Below are positions 6,649-15,288 of a stretch of 17,719 nt of DNA, piece after piece; position 1 is the first letter of the stretch, and every line of letters begins with the position of its first letter. The position numbers and the translations under genes were made by a program. Source of the DNA: an uncultured Paraburkholderia sp. (GTDB lineage: Bacteria; Pseudomonadota; Gammaproteobacteria; Burkholderiales; Burkholderiaceae); NCBI GenBank assembly GCA_937917025.1, contig CALFSF010000585.1:1-17719 (forward strand), given 5' to 3'. A model generated the notes under the pieces. That model saw nothing but the letters and a program-made list of their open reading frames with translations. It had not been told where the DNA came from and searched no databases.

Positions 6649-7209
6649 TCAGAAGTTGTATTGCAGATATAGCTGGGTGAAATTTATACCAGGATTCGGC
6701 TCTTTGATACTGGCATTGGACAGATGCTGGAAGCGAAAGCCGGCCTCGTATTGCTGGCGGTCGCCGAACTGGGCGCCGACGCCGGCCATGTCGGCGAACT
6801 GGAACGCCGACGACAGCGTGTATGAATTCGAAATCGTCGGGCTGGTCAGCACGCGCACTCCGGCGCCGGCTTCGACGAACGGCCGGAACCAGCCCGCGCT
6901 CTTGATAAAGCGGATCACCGGCGTGATCCCGAATTCGCCGGTGTTCTGGTGCACGTCGCCTTCGCTGCTGTGCCACCACGAGACGTGCGCCTCGCCGATC
7001 AGCGCGAAGTGCCAGCCGCCGATCTCCCACCACGTCAACCCCGGGTCCCACGTCACGCCCAGATCGAGCTTGTTGACGTGATGATCGGCCATGCCGCCCG
7101 CCACCTGGATGCCGAACTGATCGGCGGATGCCAGTCCTGAAAAGGTCAGCAGCGCCAGGACGAAGGCGCCCCGGAGCGCCCAGCCCAGCCGTGCATTTTT
7201 CTTCTTCAT
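6649..7209 (-). CDS. pagL: Lipid A 3-O-deacylase, PagL family (outer-membrane beta-barrel)
   Basis: PagL removes the 3-O-linked acyl chain of lipid A in the outer membrane. The 186-residue product starts with a signal peptide (MKKKNARLGW, then a hydrophobic stretch to the likely cleavage after ALASA ~residues 26-29). Alternating beta strands for an eight-stranded barrel follow, ending in the outer-membrane C-terminal Phe. The signature FRFQHLSNASIKEPNPG (158-174) contains the catalytic His (H162) and Ser (S164). By my recalled alignment to Pseudomonas PagL, the third catalytic residue (Glu) falls on N176 here, so the acidic member may be replaced. The ATG is preceded by GAAGGTG at good spacing. 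It is divergent from rpoH across an AT-rich region and is probably co-transcribed with the downstream NTF2-like gene. Other annotations use 'acyloxyacyl hydrolase' for this family. Confidence 0.9.
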   Translation of the reverse strand: MKKKNARLGWALRGAFVLALLTFSGLASADQFGIQVAGGMADHHVNKLDLGVTWDPGLTWWEIGGWHFALIGEAHVSWWHSSEGDVHQNTGEFGITPVIRFIKSAGWFRPFVEAGAGVRVLTSPTISNSYTLSSAFQFADMAGVGAQFGDRQQYEAGFRFQHLSNASIKEPNPGINFTQLYLQYNF

Positions 7210-7286
7210 CGAACACCTTCGCCAGAATTAGACGGATGCCACCAGCTAGCGACCGTCATTTTAGAGATAAGTGAAGTAAAAGAAAC

Positions 7287-7313
7287 CTTATAAACGAGCG
7301 CCGGTTTTGGCAA
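7287..7313 (-). promoter_or_regulatory. Possible pagL promoter
   Basis: On the minus strand TTGCCA (7308-7313) and TATAAG (7287-7292) are separated by 15 bases. The -10 is good but the spacer is short, so this is tentative. A start near 7280 would give a ~70-base leader to pagL. Confidence 0.3.
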
Positions 7314-7417
7314 ATAATTGCTTCAGATCAGATGAAAACAGGTCATTTATCCGCGCCAAAACCCCGCAAAAGTAAATTGTACGGGCCCAGCAAAATTCCT
7401 GCAGACGACGTACCATA

Positions 7418-7441
7418 CTATTGAAAATCCTGTTTCAATAG
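7418..7441. promoter_or_regulatory. Perfect 9-6-9 inverted repeat upstream of rpoH
   Basis: ctattgaaa (7418-7426) and tttcaatag (7433-7441) are exact reverse complements around atcctg. The element ends eight bases before the sigma-E-like -35 of rpoH. Its symmetry and position suggest a regulator binding site; I cannot name the regulator. The left arm contains TTGAAA, which could also serve as a -35-like hexamer. Confidence 0.5.
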
Positions 7442-7448
7442 GTTACAC

Positions 7449-7476
7449 GGAACTCTCAAGTCCCTACCGCCTCTAA
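7449..7476 (+). promoter_or_regulatory. Sigma-E (RpoE)-like promoter of rpoH
   Basis: GGAACTC (7449-7455), 16 bases, then TCTAA (7472-7476) closely follows the RpoE consensus GGAACTT-N16-TCTGA. E. coli rpoH is known to have an RpoE-dependent promoter. The expected start (~7482-7484) lies in the left arm of the CIRCE element, so HrcA binding would block it directly. Confidence 0.6.
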
Positions 7477-7479
7477 GTA

Positions 7480-7506
7480 TTAGCACTCCCGGTACTGGAG
7501 TGCTAA
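7480..7506. promoter_or_regulatory. CIRCE operator (HrcA binding site)
   Basis: A perfect match to the CIRCE consensus is present: TTAGCACTC (7480-7488), nine-base spacer, GAGTGCTAA (7498-7506). HrcA is the repressor of class I heat-shock genes in many bacteria. CIRCE upstream of rpoH has been reported for beta-proteobacteria by comparative genomics. The site lies 58 bases before the rpoH start codon and would place rpoH under HrcA control. Confidence 0.95.
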
Positions 7507-7564
7507 CATCCACGGGAGTCGTTTTCTGACTGAGCATTTGGTTGATTCCATAGGAGTTTCTTAC

Positions 7565-8500
<936 letters not shown>

Positions 8501-8600
8501 CGCACAAGCCGGAGCACGGGCCCTGATGATGGGGTCCGCGGTTCCGGCGCGCCGCCTGCTTCACCATTCGACAACGCGTCAAATCCAGACCGCACAACGC

Positions 8601-8636
8601 AAACGCGGCGCCTTTCATCAAGGCGCCGCGTTTTTT
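8601..8636. terminator. Bidirectional intrinsic terminator between rpoH and nagE
   Basis: aaacgcggcgcctt (8601-8614) pairs with aaggcgccgcgttt (8620-8633) over a 5-base loop, and T continues to 8636. The stem is GC-rich in the middle with A/T flanks, so it works for rpoH on the plus strand. On the minus strand, with a short U-run, it would serve the nag operon that ends at 8665. Confidence 0.92.
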
Positions 8637-8664
8637 ATTGCGTCGGTCTAACGCGTGAAACGCA

Positions 8665-10416
8665 TCAGGCCGGTTGCGGCGCGGCGTTGCCGGTCGCCGG
8701 CAGACGCGTCGCCAGTTGCTGCGCGTAGCGCGCCGCCGCCTGACCCACGACGATATGGAACGTATCCGCCGACACCCACGCGACGTCCAGCCCGGCCATG
8801 CGCTGCCTGTCCACCGCCGACGGATCGCTCACCACGACGCGCAGGCGCGTCGCCGCGACGGCGTCGAGCGAGACGACATTGGCCGCGCCGCCAAACACGG
8901 CGAGCCAGCGTGCCGGGTCCGGATCCAGCGGACCGCTTTCCGATGCCGCAGCCGCTGCTACCGGTGCCGCCGCTGCGATGGGTTTCGCTGCAAGCGCGCC
9001 GCCCTGGTCGATCGTCGTGCGGATTTCGTCGGCGATCATGTCCGCCTCCGGTCCGATGATCACCTGTACGTTCGTCGCGCCGCGCTTGAGCACACCACGC
9101 GCACCGATCGTCTTCAGATCGGCTTCCGACACCTGGTTCGCATCCACCACCGAAAGGCGCAGACGCGTCGTGCATGCATCGACGAGCGTCAGATTCGACG
9201 CGCCGCCCAGTGCAGCGATGTAACGCTGCGCGCGCGTCGCAGCCAAAGCGGTGGCCGGCGCGGCAACGCCGCCCGACGTTTCCACGGCCGCATCATCGGC
9301 GTTGAGGGGTTCACGACCCGGCGTCGCCATGTTGAACCTGCGGATGAAGAAGCGGAACAGGCCGTAGTACACGATGGCGTAGACGACGCCAATCGGAATC
9401 GCCATCCAGCCCTTCGTCGACAGACCGTAGTTCAGCACGTAGTCGATCGCGCCCGCCGAGAACGTGAAGCCGAGGTGAATGCCGAGCGCCGAGCAGATCG
9501 CGAGCGAGAGGCCCGTCAGCAGCGCGTGAATCACGTACAGCACCGGTGCGAGGAACATGAAGCTGAATTCGATCGGCTCGGTCACGCCCGTCAGGAACGA
9601 GGTCAGCGCCATCGAGAACAGCAGGCCGCCCACCAGCGCGCGGCGCTCCTTCGGTGCCTCATGGAACATCGCGAGACACGCGGCCGGCAGACCGAACATC
9701 ATGACCGGGAAGAAGCCCGTCATGAACGTTCCGGCCGTCGGATCGCCCGCGAAGAAGCGATGCAGGTCGCCCGTCACGGCTGCGCCGCCCGGCGGCGTGA
9801 ACGTGCCGAACACGAACCACGACAGTGAATTCAGGATGTGATGCAGACCCGTGACCAGCAGGAGACGGTTCAGCACGCCGAACACGAACGCGCCGATCGC
9901 GCCCGCGGTCGTCAGCCAGTGACCGGCCAGGTCGATGACGGCCTGAACCGGCGCCCACACATAGCCGAACGCGATCCCGATCACGAGGCACACGACCCCG
10001 GTGACAATCGGCACGAACCGTTTCCCTCCGAAGAACGCGAGGTAGTCGGGCAGCTTGATGTCCTTGTACCGGTTGTACAGCAATCCGGCCACGATACCGG
10101 CCACGATCCCCGACAGCACGCCCATGTTGAGCTTGTCGTTGATGTCCTTCATCACGGCGATCTCGATGAGATAGCCGATGGCGCCCGCCAGCGCCGCAAC
10201 GCCGTTGTTGTCCTTCGCAAAGCCGACGGCCACGCCGATCGCGAACAGCAGCGGCAGGTTGTCGAAAATCGCGCCGCCCGCGTCGGCGATCATCTTGATG
10301 TTGAACACATCGGGCTGACCGAGGCGCAGCAGCAGGCCGGCAACCGGCAGCACTGCGATCGGCAGCATCAGCGCGCGACCGAGGCGCTGAATCTTCAGAA
10401 ACGGATTCCCATCCAT
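8665..10416 (-). CDS. nagE: GlcNAc-specific PTS transporter EIICB with a second, degenerate EIIB domain
   Basis: NagE imports and phosphorylates N-acetylglucosamine. The 583-residue protein has an N-terminal EIIC membrane domain (~residues 5-365; sugar-site motif GLHHILNS with H192/H193, and GVTEPIEF around E280-E283). An EIIB domain (~390-470) follows with the phosphorylated Cys in DACTTRLRL (C415). After an Ala-rich linker (~475-492) comes a second EIIB-like domain (~500-575) whose matching motif reads DAVAATRLRV, with Ala (A521) where the Cys should be. ATG 10416 is chosen because GGAG is seven bases upstream; the frame opens seven codons earlier. It is the last gene of the nag operon, 108 bases after nagF, which supplies EIIA, HPr and EI. 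Substrate assignment rests on operon context plus family resemblance. Confidence 0.93.
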   Translation of the reverse strand: MDGNPFLKIQRLGRALMLPIAVLPVAGLLLRLGQPDVFNIKMIADAGGAIFDNLPLLFAIGVAVGFAKDNNGVAALAGAIGYLIEIAVMKDINDKLNMGVLSGIVAGIVAGLLYNRYKDIKLPDYLAFFGGKRFVPIVTGVVCLVIGIAFGYVWAPVQAVIDLAGHWLTTAGAIGAFVFGVLNRLLLVTGLHHILNSLSWFVFGTFTPPGGAAVTGDLHRFFAGDPTAGTFMTGFFPVMMFGLPAACLAMFHEAPKERRALVGGLLFSMALTSFLTGVTEPIEFSFMFLAPVLYVIHALLTGLSLAICSALGIHLGFTFSAGAIDYVLNYGLSTKGWMAIPIGVVYAIVYYGLFRFFIRRFNMATPGREPLNADDAAVETSGGVAAPATALAATRAQRYIAALGGASNLTLVDACTTRLRLSVVDANQVSEADLKTIGARGVLKRGATNVQVIIGPEADMIADEIRTTIDQGGALAAKPIAAAAPVAAAAASESGPLDPDPARWLAVFGGAANVVSLDAVAATRLRVVVSDPSAVDRQRMAGLDVAWVSADTFHIVVGQAAARYAQQLATRLPATGNAAPQPA

Positions 10417-10524
10417 TGATATCTCCAATCCCTTCATTGAGTCGTGGTCGTAGTTATTGCCTACGTCGTTGCGTTACCGTCTGGTGCGGTCTTCATTGCG
10501 AAGGCTGCCGCGAACTGCGTGGAT

Positions 10525-13083
10525 TCAGTCCTGCGGCCAGACTTCGCGGCTCACTGCCCTTACCGCCTGCGCCGAATCGAGCGCCAGGGCATCCTGGGCG
10601 CGCTGACGGCACAGTTGATAATCGAGATTGCGCACCCGCGCCTTGATGCCCGGCACCGATACCGGATCCACCGAAAGCTCGGTCACGCCGAGGCCGACGA
10701 GAAGCGGCACCGCGAGCGGATCGCCCGCCAGCGCGCCACACACGCCCACCCACTTGCCATGCTTCTCCGCGCCCTTCACGGTGGCGTCGATCAGACGCAG
10801 CACCGCCGGATGCAGCCCGTCCGCCTGCGCGGCGAGGTCGGGCTGGCAGCGGTCCATCGCGAGCGTGTATTGCGTCAGGTCGTTGGTGCCGATCGACAGA
10901 AAGTCAGCGTGCTGCGAAAGCTGGTCGGCCAGCAGCGCCGCCGACGGTACCTCGATCATCACGCCGACTTCGATCGCGTCCGTGCGGCCCGCTTCGCGCG
11001 CGAGTTCGTCGATACGCCTGCGCAGACGGATGAGTTCGCCCGCATCGGTGACCATCGGCAGCAGGATGCGCACGGCGCCCACCGGACGCACGGCGAGCAG
11101 GCCGCGCAACTGGTCGTCGAGCAGATCCGGGCGCACCTGCGCGAGACGGATGCCGCGCAGGCCGAGCGCCGGATTCGTTTCCGGCGGCAGTGTCAGGTAG
11201 TCGACTTCCTTGTCCGCGCCCACGTCGAGTGTGCGGATGATCGCGGTGCGGCCGTTGAGCGCGTCGACGATCGTCTGATAGCTCTGGCGATGCTCATCGA
11301 CGTTCGGCGCTGCCTGGCGATGAATGAACAGCAGTTCCGTGCGAAGCAGGCCGACGGCATCCGCGCCGTTGTCGACGGCGGTCTTCGCGTCGTCGAGCGT
11401 CGCGATATTGGCGGCGACTTCGATCGCGCGGCCGTCGTTCGTGGCGGCCGCCTGTTGCGACGTGCGACGGTTCGCTTCACGCACGCCGGCAAGACGCTGA
11501 CGCTCGCTGCGCGCACGTTCGACGTCGAGCGCGGTGGGCGCGTATTCGAGACGGCCCGCGCCCGCATCGACGACGACCTGGGTGCCCTCCGGCACCGCGA
11601 AGAGCGCGTCGCCGATCGCGACCAGCGCCGGAATGCCGATCTGACGCGCGATGATCGCGGCGTGCGACGTCGCGCCGCCGCGCGCCATCAGCAACGCCGT
11701 CACGCGCGTGCGATCGAGCGACGACAGGTCCGACGGCGTGAATTCCTCCGCGACGAGCACCGCTTCGTCCGGCAACACGCGCGCCACGCTGTTCGAATAG
11801 CCGAGCGCGCGCAGCACGCGCTTTTCGATGTCGCGCAGATCCGCTGCGCGTTCGGCGAGCAGTGCGTCGTCGATGTTCGCGAGGACCGCGATCTGCTCGC
11901 GGATCGCCGAGCGCCACCCGAAGCCGGCGCTCTTGCCGAGGCTGATCAGGTCGCGCGCGGCGTCGAGCAGCGCCGGATCTTCGAGCAGCACGCGATGCAC
12001 CGCGAAAATGCCCGCTTCGCCGACCGCGCCGCGTTGCGACGCGTCGCGCACCACCGTGTTCAGTTCCGCATCGACACTGGCAAGCGCCTTGTCGAGCAGA
12101 CGGCTTTCCGCCGCCGACGTGCCGCTCGCGACTTCCGGTGGATCGAGATCGGCATCGTCCCAGCGCACGATCTTGCCGAGCGCGATGCCTGGCGCCGCGC
12201 ACACGCCGGCCAGCGTATCGGGCGCGAGCGGCGCGCCGGCCGCGCGCGCAACCTGCTGCGGCGCGGGCGAGCTTTGACGTGCGGGCTTTTCCTCGACTTC
12301 ACCGTGCGCTTCGCGCAGCAGTTCGCGTGCGACCGCTTCGACCGCGGCCGCTGCCTGCGGACCGACACCGAGAATCTCGACCGCCGCGCCTTCACCGGCG
12401 CCAAGCCCAAGCAGGCCGACGACGCTCTCGATCACCGCCTTGCGTCCTTCGTAACGGAGCTCGACGCGCGCATCGAAACCGCGCGCCGCTTCGCGGGCGC
12501 GCGCCGCCGGCCGCGCGTGCAGGCCGCCGGCGTGCGCAAGCGTGATCTGCTGACGTGATTCCTCGGTGACATTGGTCGCCTGGCGCGAGGCTTCGGCGGC
12601 GGCGCCATCGCGGGCGCGCAGCGTGAAGAGCGGGCTTTCGCCGGCCTTCAGCATGCCGGCCACCGGACGCTCGACGATTTCGAACGCGTCGGAATTCGCG
12701 ATCGCGATCACCGACACGAGGCTCGGCGCCATCGATGCGACGTAGTCCAGATCGAATTCGATCAGCACGTCGCCGGTGCGGACCGTTGCGCCTTGCGACA
12801 CCTTCGGCGTGAAGCCCTTGCCGGCCAGCTCGACCGTGTCGATACCGATATGCAGCAGGATTTCGGCGCCTTCGGCGGTGCTCAGCGTCAGGGCGTGACC
12901 GGTGCGCGCGAGATGCATGACCACGCCGTCGCACGGCGCGACCAGCCGGCCGGCGAGCGGATCGACACCGATACCGTCGCCGAACATGCCACCCGAAAAC
13001 ACCGGGTCGGGTACGTCTGCCAGCGGCACGACCGGACCGGTCAACGGCGCGAGCAACACTACAGGGCCTTGGGAATGGCTCAT
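10525..13083 (-). CDS. nagF: Multidomain PTS phosphotransferase EIIA-HPr-EI
   Basis: This 852-residue fusion carries the soluble arm of a phosphotransferase system, moving phosphate from PEP through EI, HPr and EIIA to the EIIB of NagE. The N-terminal glucose-type EIIA (~residues 1-155) has both active-site His (H63 in TGHALTL, H78 in LLHIGIDTV). HPr (~175-265) has GLHARPAA with H189. EI (~290-852) has the phospho-His motif GGATSHAAIIAR (H474) and the PEP-binding barrel with RTELLF, GADKEVDYL, MIEVPSAA and GTNDLTQYTLAMDR. The active-site Cys is in VGVCGALAGDP (C782). ATG 13083 has AGGAG nine bases upstream; nine extra codons upstream are unlikely to be used. Databases often call such proteins PtsP or 'phosphoenolpyruvate-protein phosphotransferase'. 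The same order (regulator, nagA, SIS gene, nagF, nagE) is known from Pseudomonas aeruginosa. Confidence 0.95.
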   Translation of the reverse strand: MSHSQGPVVLLAPLTGPVVPLADVPDPVFSGGMFGDGIGVDPLAGRLVAPCDGVVMHLARTGHALTLSTAEGAEILLHIGIDTVELAGKGFTPKVSQGATVRTGDVLIEFDLDYVASMAPSLVSVIAIANSDAFEIVERPVAGMLKAGESPLFTLRARDGAAAEASRQATNVTEESRQQITLAHAGGLHARPAARAREAARGFDARVELRYEGRKAVIESVVGLLGLGAGEGAAVEILGVGPQAAAAVEAVARELLREAHGEVEEKPARQSSPAPQQVARAAGAPLAPDTLAGVCAAPGIALGKIVRWDDADLDPPEVASGTSAAESRLLDKALASVDAELNTVVRDASQRGAVGEAGIFAVHRVLLEDPALLDAARDLISLGKSAGFGWRSAIREQIAVLANIDDALLAERAADLRDIEKRVLRALGYSNSVARVLPDEAVLVAEEFTPSDLSSLDRTRVTALLMARGGATSHAAIIARQIGIPALVAIGDALFAVPEGTQVVVDAGAGRLEYAPTALDVERARSERQRLAGVREANRRTSQQAAATNDGRAIEVAANIATLDDAKTAVDNGADAVGLLRTELLFIHRQAAPNVDEHRQSYQTIVDALNGRTAIIRTLDVGADKEVDYLTLPPETNPALGLRGIRLAQVRPDLLDDQLRGLLAVRPVGAVRILLPMVTDAGELIRLRRRIDELAREAGRTDAIEVGVMIEVPSAALLADQLSQHADFLSIGTNDLTQYTLAMDRCQPDLAAQADGLHPAVLRLIDATVKGAEKHGKWVGVCGALAGDPLAVPLLVGLGVTELSVDPVSVPGIKARVRNLDYQLCRQRAQDALALDSAQAVRAVSREVWPQD

Positions 13084-13122
13084 CAAACGGGACTCCTCGA
13101 CACGTCGCATCTGCTATCTCGA

Positions 13123-14139
13123 TCAGTGAGTTTCGGTGACTTTATTCAGATGGCGCGGTGCATCGGGATTGCGTCCGCGAGCGGCGGCGAGACCGTCGGC
13201 CATCACATAAAAGGAAAGAATCGCGGCGACGGGATCGAGCGCCGGATGATCGGTGGAGACGAGCGGCAACGTCGCTTCCGGCACGTCGGCCGGCGCGGCG
13301 AGCAGCACGTGCGCGCCGCGCGTGCGCATGTCGCGTGCGAGCTGGATCAGGCCCGCCTGTTCGGGACCGCGCGGTGCGAACACCAGCAGCGGATAGTCGC
13401 GGTCGATCAGTTCCATCGGACCATGACGCACTTCCGCACTCGAAAACGCTTCCGCCTGGATACCTGAGGTTTCCTTCAGCTTCAGCGCGGCTTCCTGCGC
13501 GATCGCGAGGCCAAGTCCCCGGCCGATCACGATCATGCGTTCGACGCCGCGCAGCGCCTCGACGGCCGTGCGCCAGTCGAGCGCGCCAGCCTGGCGCAGC
13601 GCATCAGGCAGCGTGTTCAACGCGGCCAGCAGGGCTTCGTCGCGCTGCCAGTGCGCGACGAGCTGTGCGGACAAAGCCAGCATCGCGATGTAGCTCTTGG
13701 TCGCGGCGACGCTCAGTTCCGGGCCTGCGAGCAGCGGCAGATGAAACTCGCATGCATCCGCGAGCGGCGACGACGGCGCGTTCACCGCGGCAATCGTCAA
13801 CGCACCGGCGTCGCGCAACGCGACCATCGTGCCGACGAGATCCGGGCTCTTGCCCGACTGGGAAAACGCGAGCGCGACCTGATCGCGCACCTGCAGCGGC
13901 GCCTGTTGCAACGTCGCGACCGACATCGGCAGCGACGCGACCGGCACGCCGAGACGGCTCATCGTCAGGCTGGCGAAGTAACTCGCCGCGTGGTCCGAAC
14001 TGCCGCGTGCGACCGTCAGCGCGACGTGCCGCGGCAATGCCGCGAGTTTGCGTGCGAGCGCTTCGACACGCGACGTATCCGCAAGCTGCGCGGCGACTAC
14101 GTCGGCGGACGCCAACGCTTCATCAAGCATATTCGACAA
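13123..14139 (-). CDS. SIS-domain glucosamine-6-phosphate deaminase/isomerase (NagB-II type)
   Basis: This 338-residue protein consists of two SIS domains like the isomerase half of GlmS. In this operon it most likely converts GlcN-6-P to Fru-6-P and ammonia in place of the unrelated classical NagB, which is absent. Visible motifs are TVARGSSDHAASYFA (42-56), SQSGKSPD (93-100), GRGLGLAIAQEAALKLKE (206-223) and AEVRHGPMEL (235-244). Residues matching the GlmS isomerase catalytic set are present: E223, H239 and a Lys (K333) near the C-terminus. I chose TTG 14139: AGGAG lies six bases upstream, whereas the next ATG (14130) is 15 bases away. The gene overlaps the end of nagA by 17 bases, indicating translational coupling, and precedes nagF by 39 bases. 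Confidence 0.88.
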   Translation of the reverse strand: MSNMLDEALASADVVAAQLADTSRVEALARKLAALPRHVALTVARGSSDHAASYFASLTMSRLGVPVASLPMSVATLQQAPLQVRDQVALAFSQSGKSPDLVGTMVALRDAGALTIAAVNAPSSPLADACEFHLPLLAGPELSVAATKSYIAMLALSAQLVAHWQRDEALLAALNTLPDALRQAGALDWRTAVEALRGVERMIVIGRGLGLAIAQEAALKLKETSGIQAEAFSSAEVRHGPMELIDRDYPLLVFAPRGPEQAGLIQLARDMRTRGAHVLLAAPADVPEATLPLVSTDHPALDPVAAILSFYVMADGLAAARGRNPDAPRHLNKVTETH

Positions 14140-15226
14140 TCGATTCTCCTTCGACGTATGTCGCGGTCAGCGCCAGTTCACGATCGAACACGACGACATC
14201 GGCCCATGCACCGCGCGCGATACGGCCGCGATCCTCGATGCCCAGGTAGTCGGCGGCGTAGCGCGACAGACGGTTTGAAACATCGGCCATCGGCAGGCCG
14301 AGCGAGACGAGGTTGCGCAGCGCCTGATCCATCGTCAGGGTGCTGCCGGCGAGCGTGCCGTCGGCAAGACGCACGCCGCCGAGACACTTCGTGACGTGCT
14401 GGCTACCAAGGCGATACTCGCCGTCCGGCATGCCGGTTGCCGACGTGCTGTCGGTCACCACATACAGACGCGGAATCGCGCGCATCGCGGCGCGGATCGC
14501 GCCCGGATGCACGTGCAGCAGGTCAGGAATGATTTCGGCGAATTCGGCATGCGCGAGCGCCGCGCCGACAAGGCCAGGATTGCGGTGATGCAGCGGCGAC
14601 ATCGCGTTGAACAGGTGCGTGAAACCGCACGCGCCGTGCTTCAGCGCGGCGACGGCGTCGTCGTACGTGCCGAGCGAATGGCCGAGCTGCACACGCACGC
14701 CGCGCGCCGCCATCTCGCTGATGATGTCCATGTGGCCGGAAATTTCCGGCGCCAGCGTGACGACCCGGATCGGCGCGATCGACAGATACTTCAGCACTTC
14801 GTCGAGCACGGCGGAGACCGCCGCGTCCGGTTGCGCGCCAAGCTTGCCGGGGTTGATGTACGGGCCTTCCAGATGCACGCCGAGCACGCGTGCGCCGCCC
14901 GGCGTGCGCACGCGCACCACGTCGCCGAGATTCGCGACGACGTTCATCAGCTCGGCGCGCGGCGCGGTCATCGTGGTGGCGAGCAGGCTCGTCGTGCCGA
15001 AGCGTGCGTGCGTGCGGGTGATCGTCTCGATCGCGTTGCCGGCCTCCATCACGTCGGAGCCGCCGCCACCATGCACGTGCAGGTCGATGAAGCCCGGCAG
15101 GATGTACGGATCGTCGTTCTGCGAAGGATCGGCGCGCTCGCCTTTCAGCGACGTGATGCGGCCGTTTTCGAATTCGATCGTGCCGTTGATCCAGCCATCG
15201 GTGGTGAGTATGTTTCCGGTCAGCAT
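14123..15226 (-). CDS. nagA: N-acetylglucosamine-6-phosphate deacetylase
   Basis: NagA hydrolyses GlcNAc-6-P to GlcN-6-P and acetate, the first cytoplasmic step after PTS uptake. The 367-residue amidohydrolase has PGFIDLHVHGGGG (44-56; H50, H52), the metal-binding Glu in VHLEGPYINPGK (E120), H183 in LGHSLG, H204 in THLFNAMSPLHHR and catalytic D259 in YVVTDSTSATG. GSTLTMDQALRNLV and the composite-domain C-terminus close the protein. The start is ambiguous: ATG 15226 (MLTGNILTTDGW) matches the family N-terminus but has only a weak GAGAGA upstream. ATG 15259 has GGAAG at good spacing and would add 11 residues. The gene follows the GntR gene by 30-62 bases and overlaps the SIS gene. Confidence 0.95.
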   Translation of the reverse strand: MLTGNILTTDGWINGTIEFENGRITSLKGERADPSQNDDPYILPGFIDLHVHGGGGSDVMEAGNAIETITRTHARFGTTSLLATTMTAPRAELMNVVANLGDVVRVRTPGGARVLGVHLEGPYINPGKLGAQPDAAVSAVLDEVLKYLSIAPIRVVTLAPEISGHMDIISEMAARGVRVQLGHSLGTYDDAVAALKHGACGFTHLFNAMSPLHHRNPGLVGAALAHAEFAEIIPDLLHVHPGAIRAAMRAIPRLYVVTDSTSATGMPDGEYRLGSQHVTKCLGGVRLADGTLAGSTLTMDQALRNLVSLGLPMADVSNRLSRYAADYLGIEDRGRIARGAWADVVVFDRELALTATYVEGESIVEYA

Positions 15227-15288
15227 GTGTCTCTCTGATGATGCGTCGTGCATTTTCATGACTGCTTCCGCCTGGTTCCTGTTCCGCG

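Larger units (their letters stand above)
7210..7564. other. AT-rich divergent control region between pagL and rpoH
   Basis: These 355 bases are clearly richer in A+T than the flanking genes. They contain a weak possible pagL promoter (7287-7313, minus), a spaced inverted repeat ggttttggc (7303-7311) / gccaaaacc (7355-7363), a perfect 9-6-9 inverted repeat (7418-7441), a sigma-E-like promoter (7449-7476), a CIRCE operator (7480-7506) and the rpoH ribosome-binding site. No coding frame of note was seen. Confidence 0.8.

Noticed and set aside
7303..7363. Spaced inverted repeat ggttttggc / gccaaaacc in the pagL-rpoH gap
   Set aside because: The arms are 43 bases apart and the repeat matches no known operator. 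It is recorded only as part of the region description.
10444..12558. Very long open frame on the plus strand opposite nagF
   Set aside because: Its Arg/His/Asp-rich translation has no family motifs. It mirrors the GC-biased codons of nagF, whose own motifs (phospho-His sites, PEP barrel) are unmistakable.
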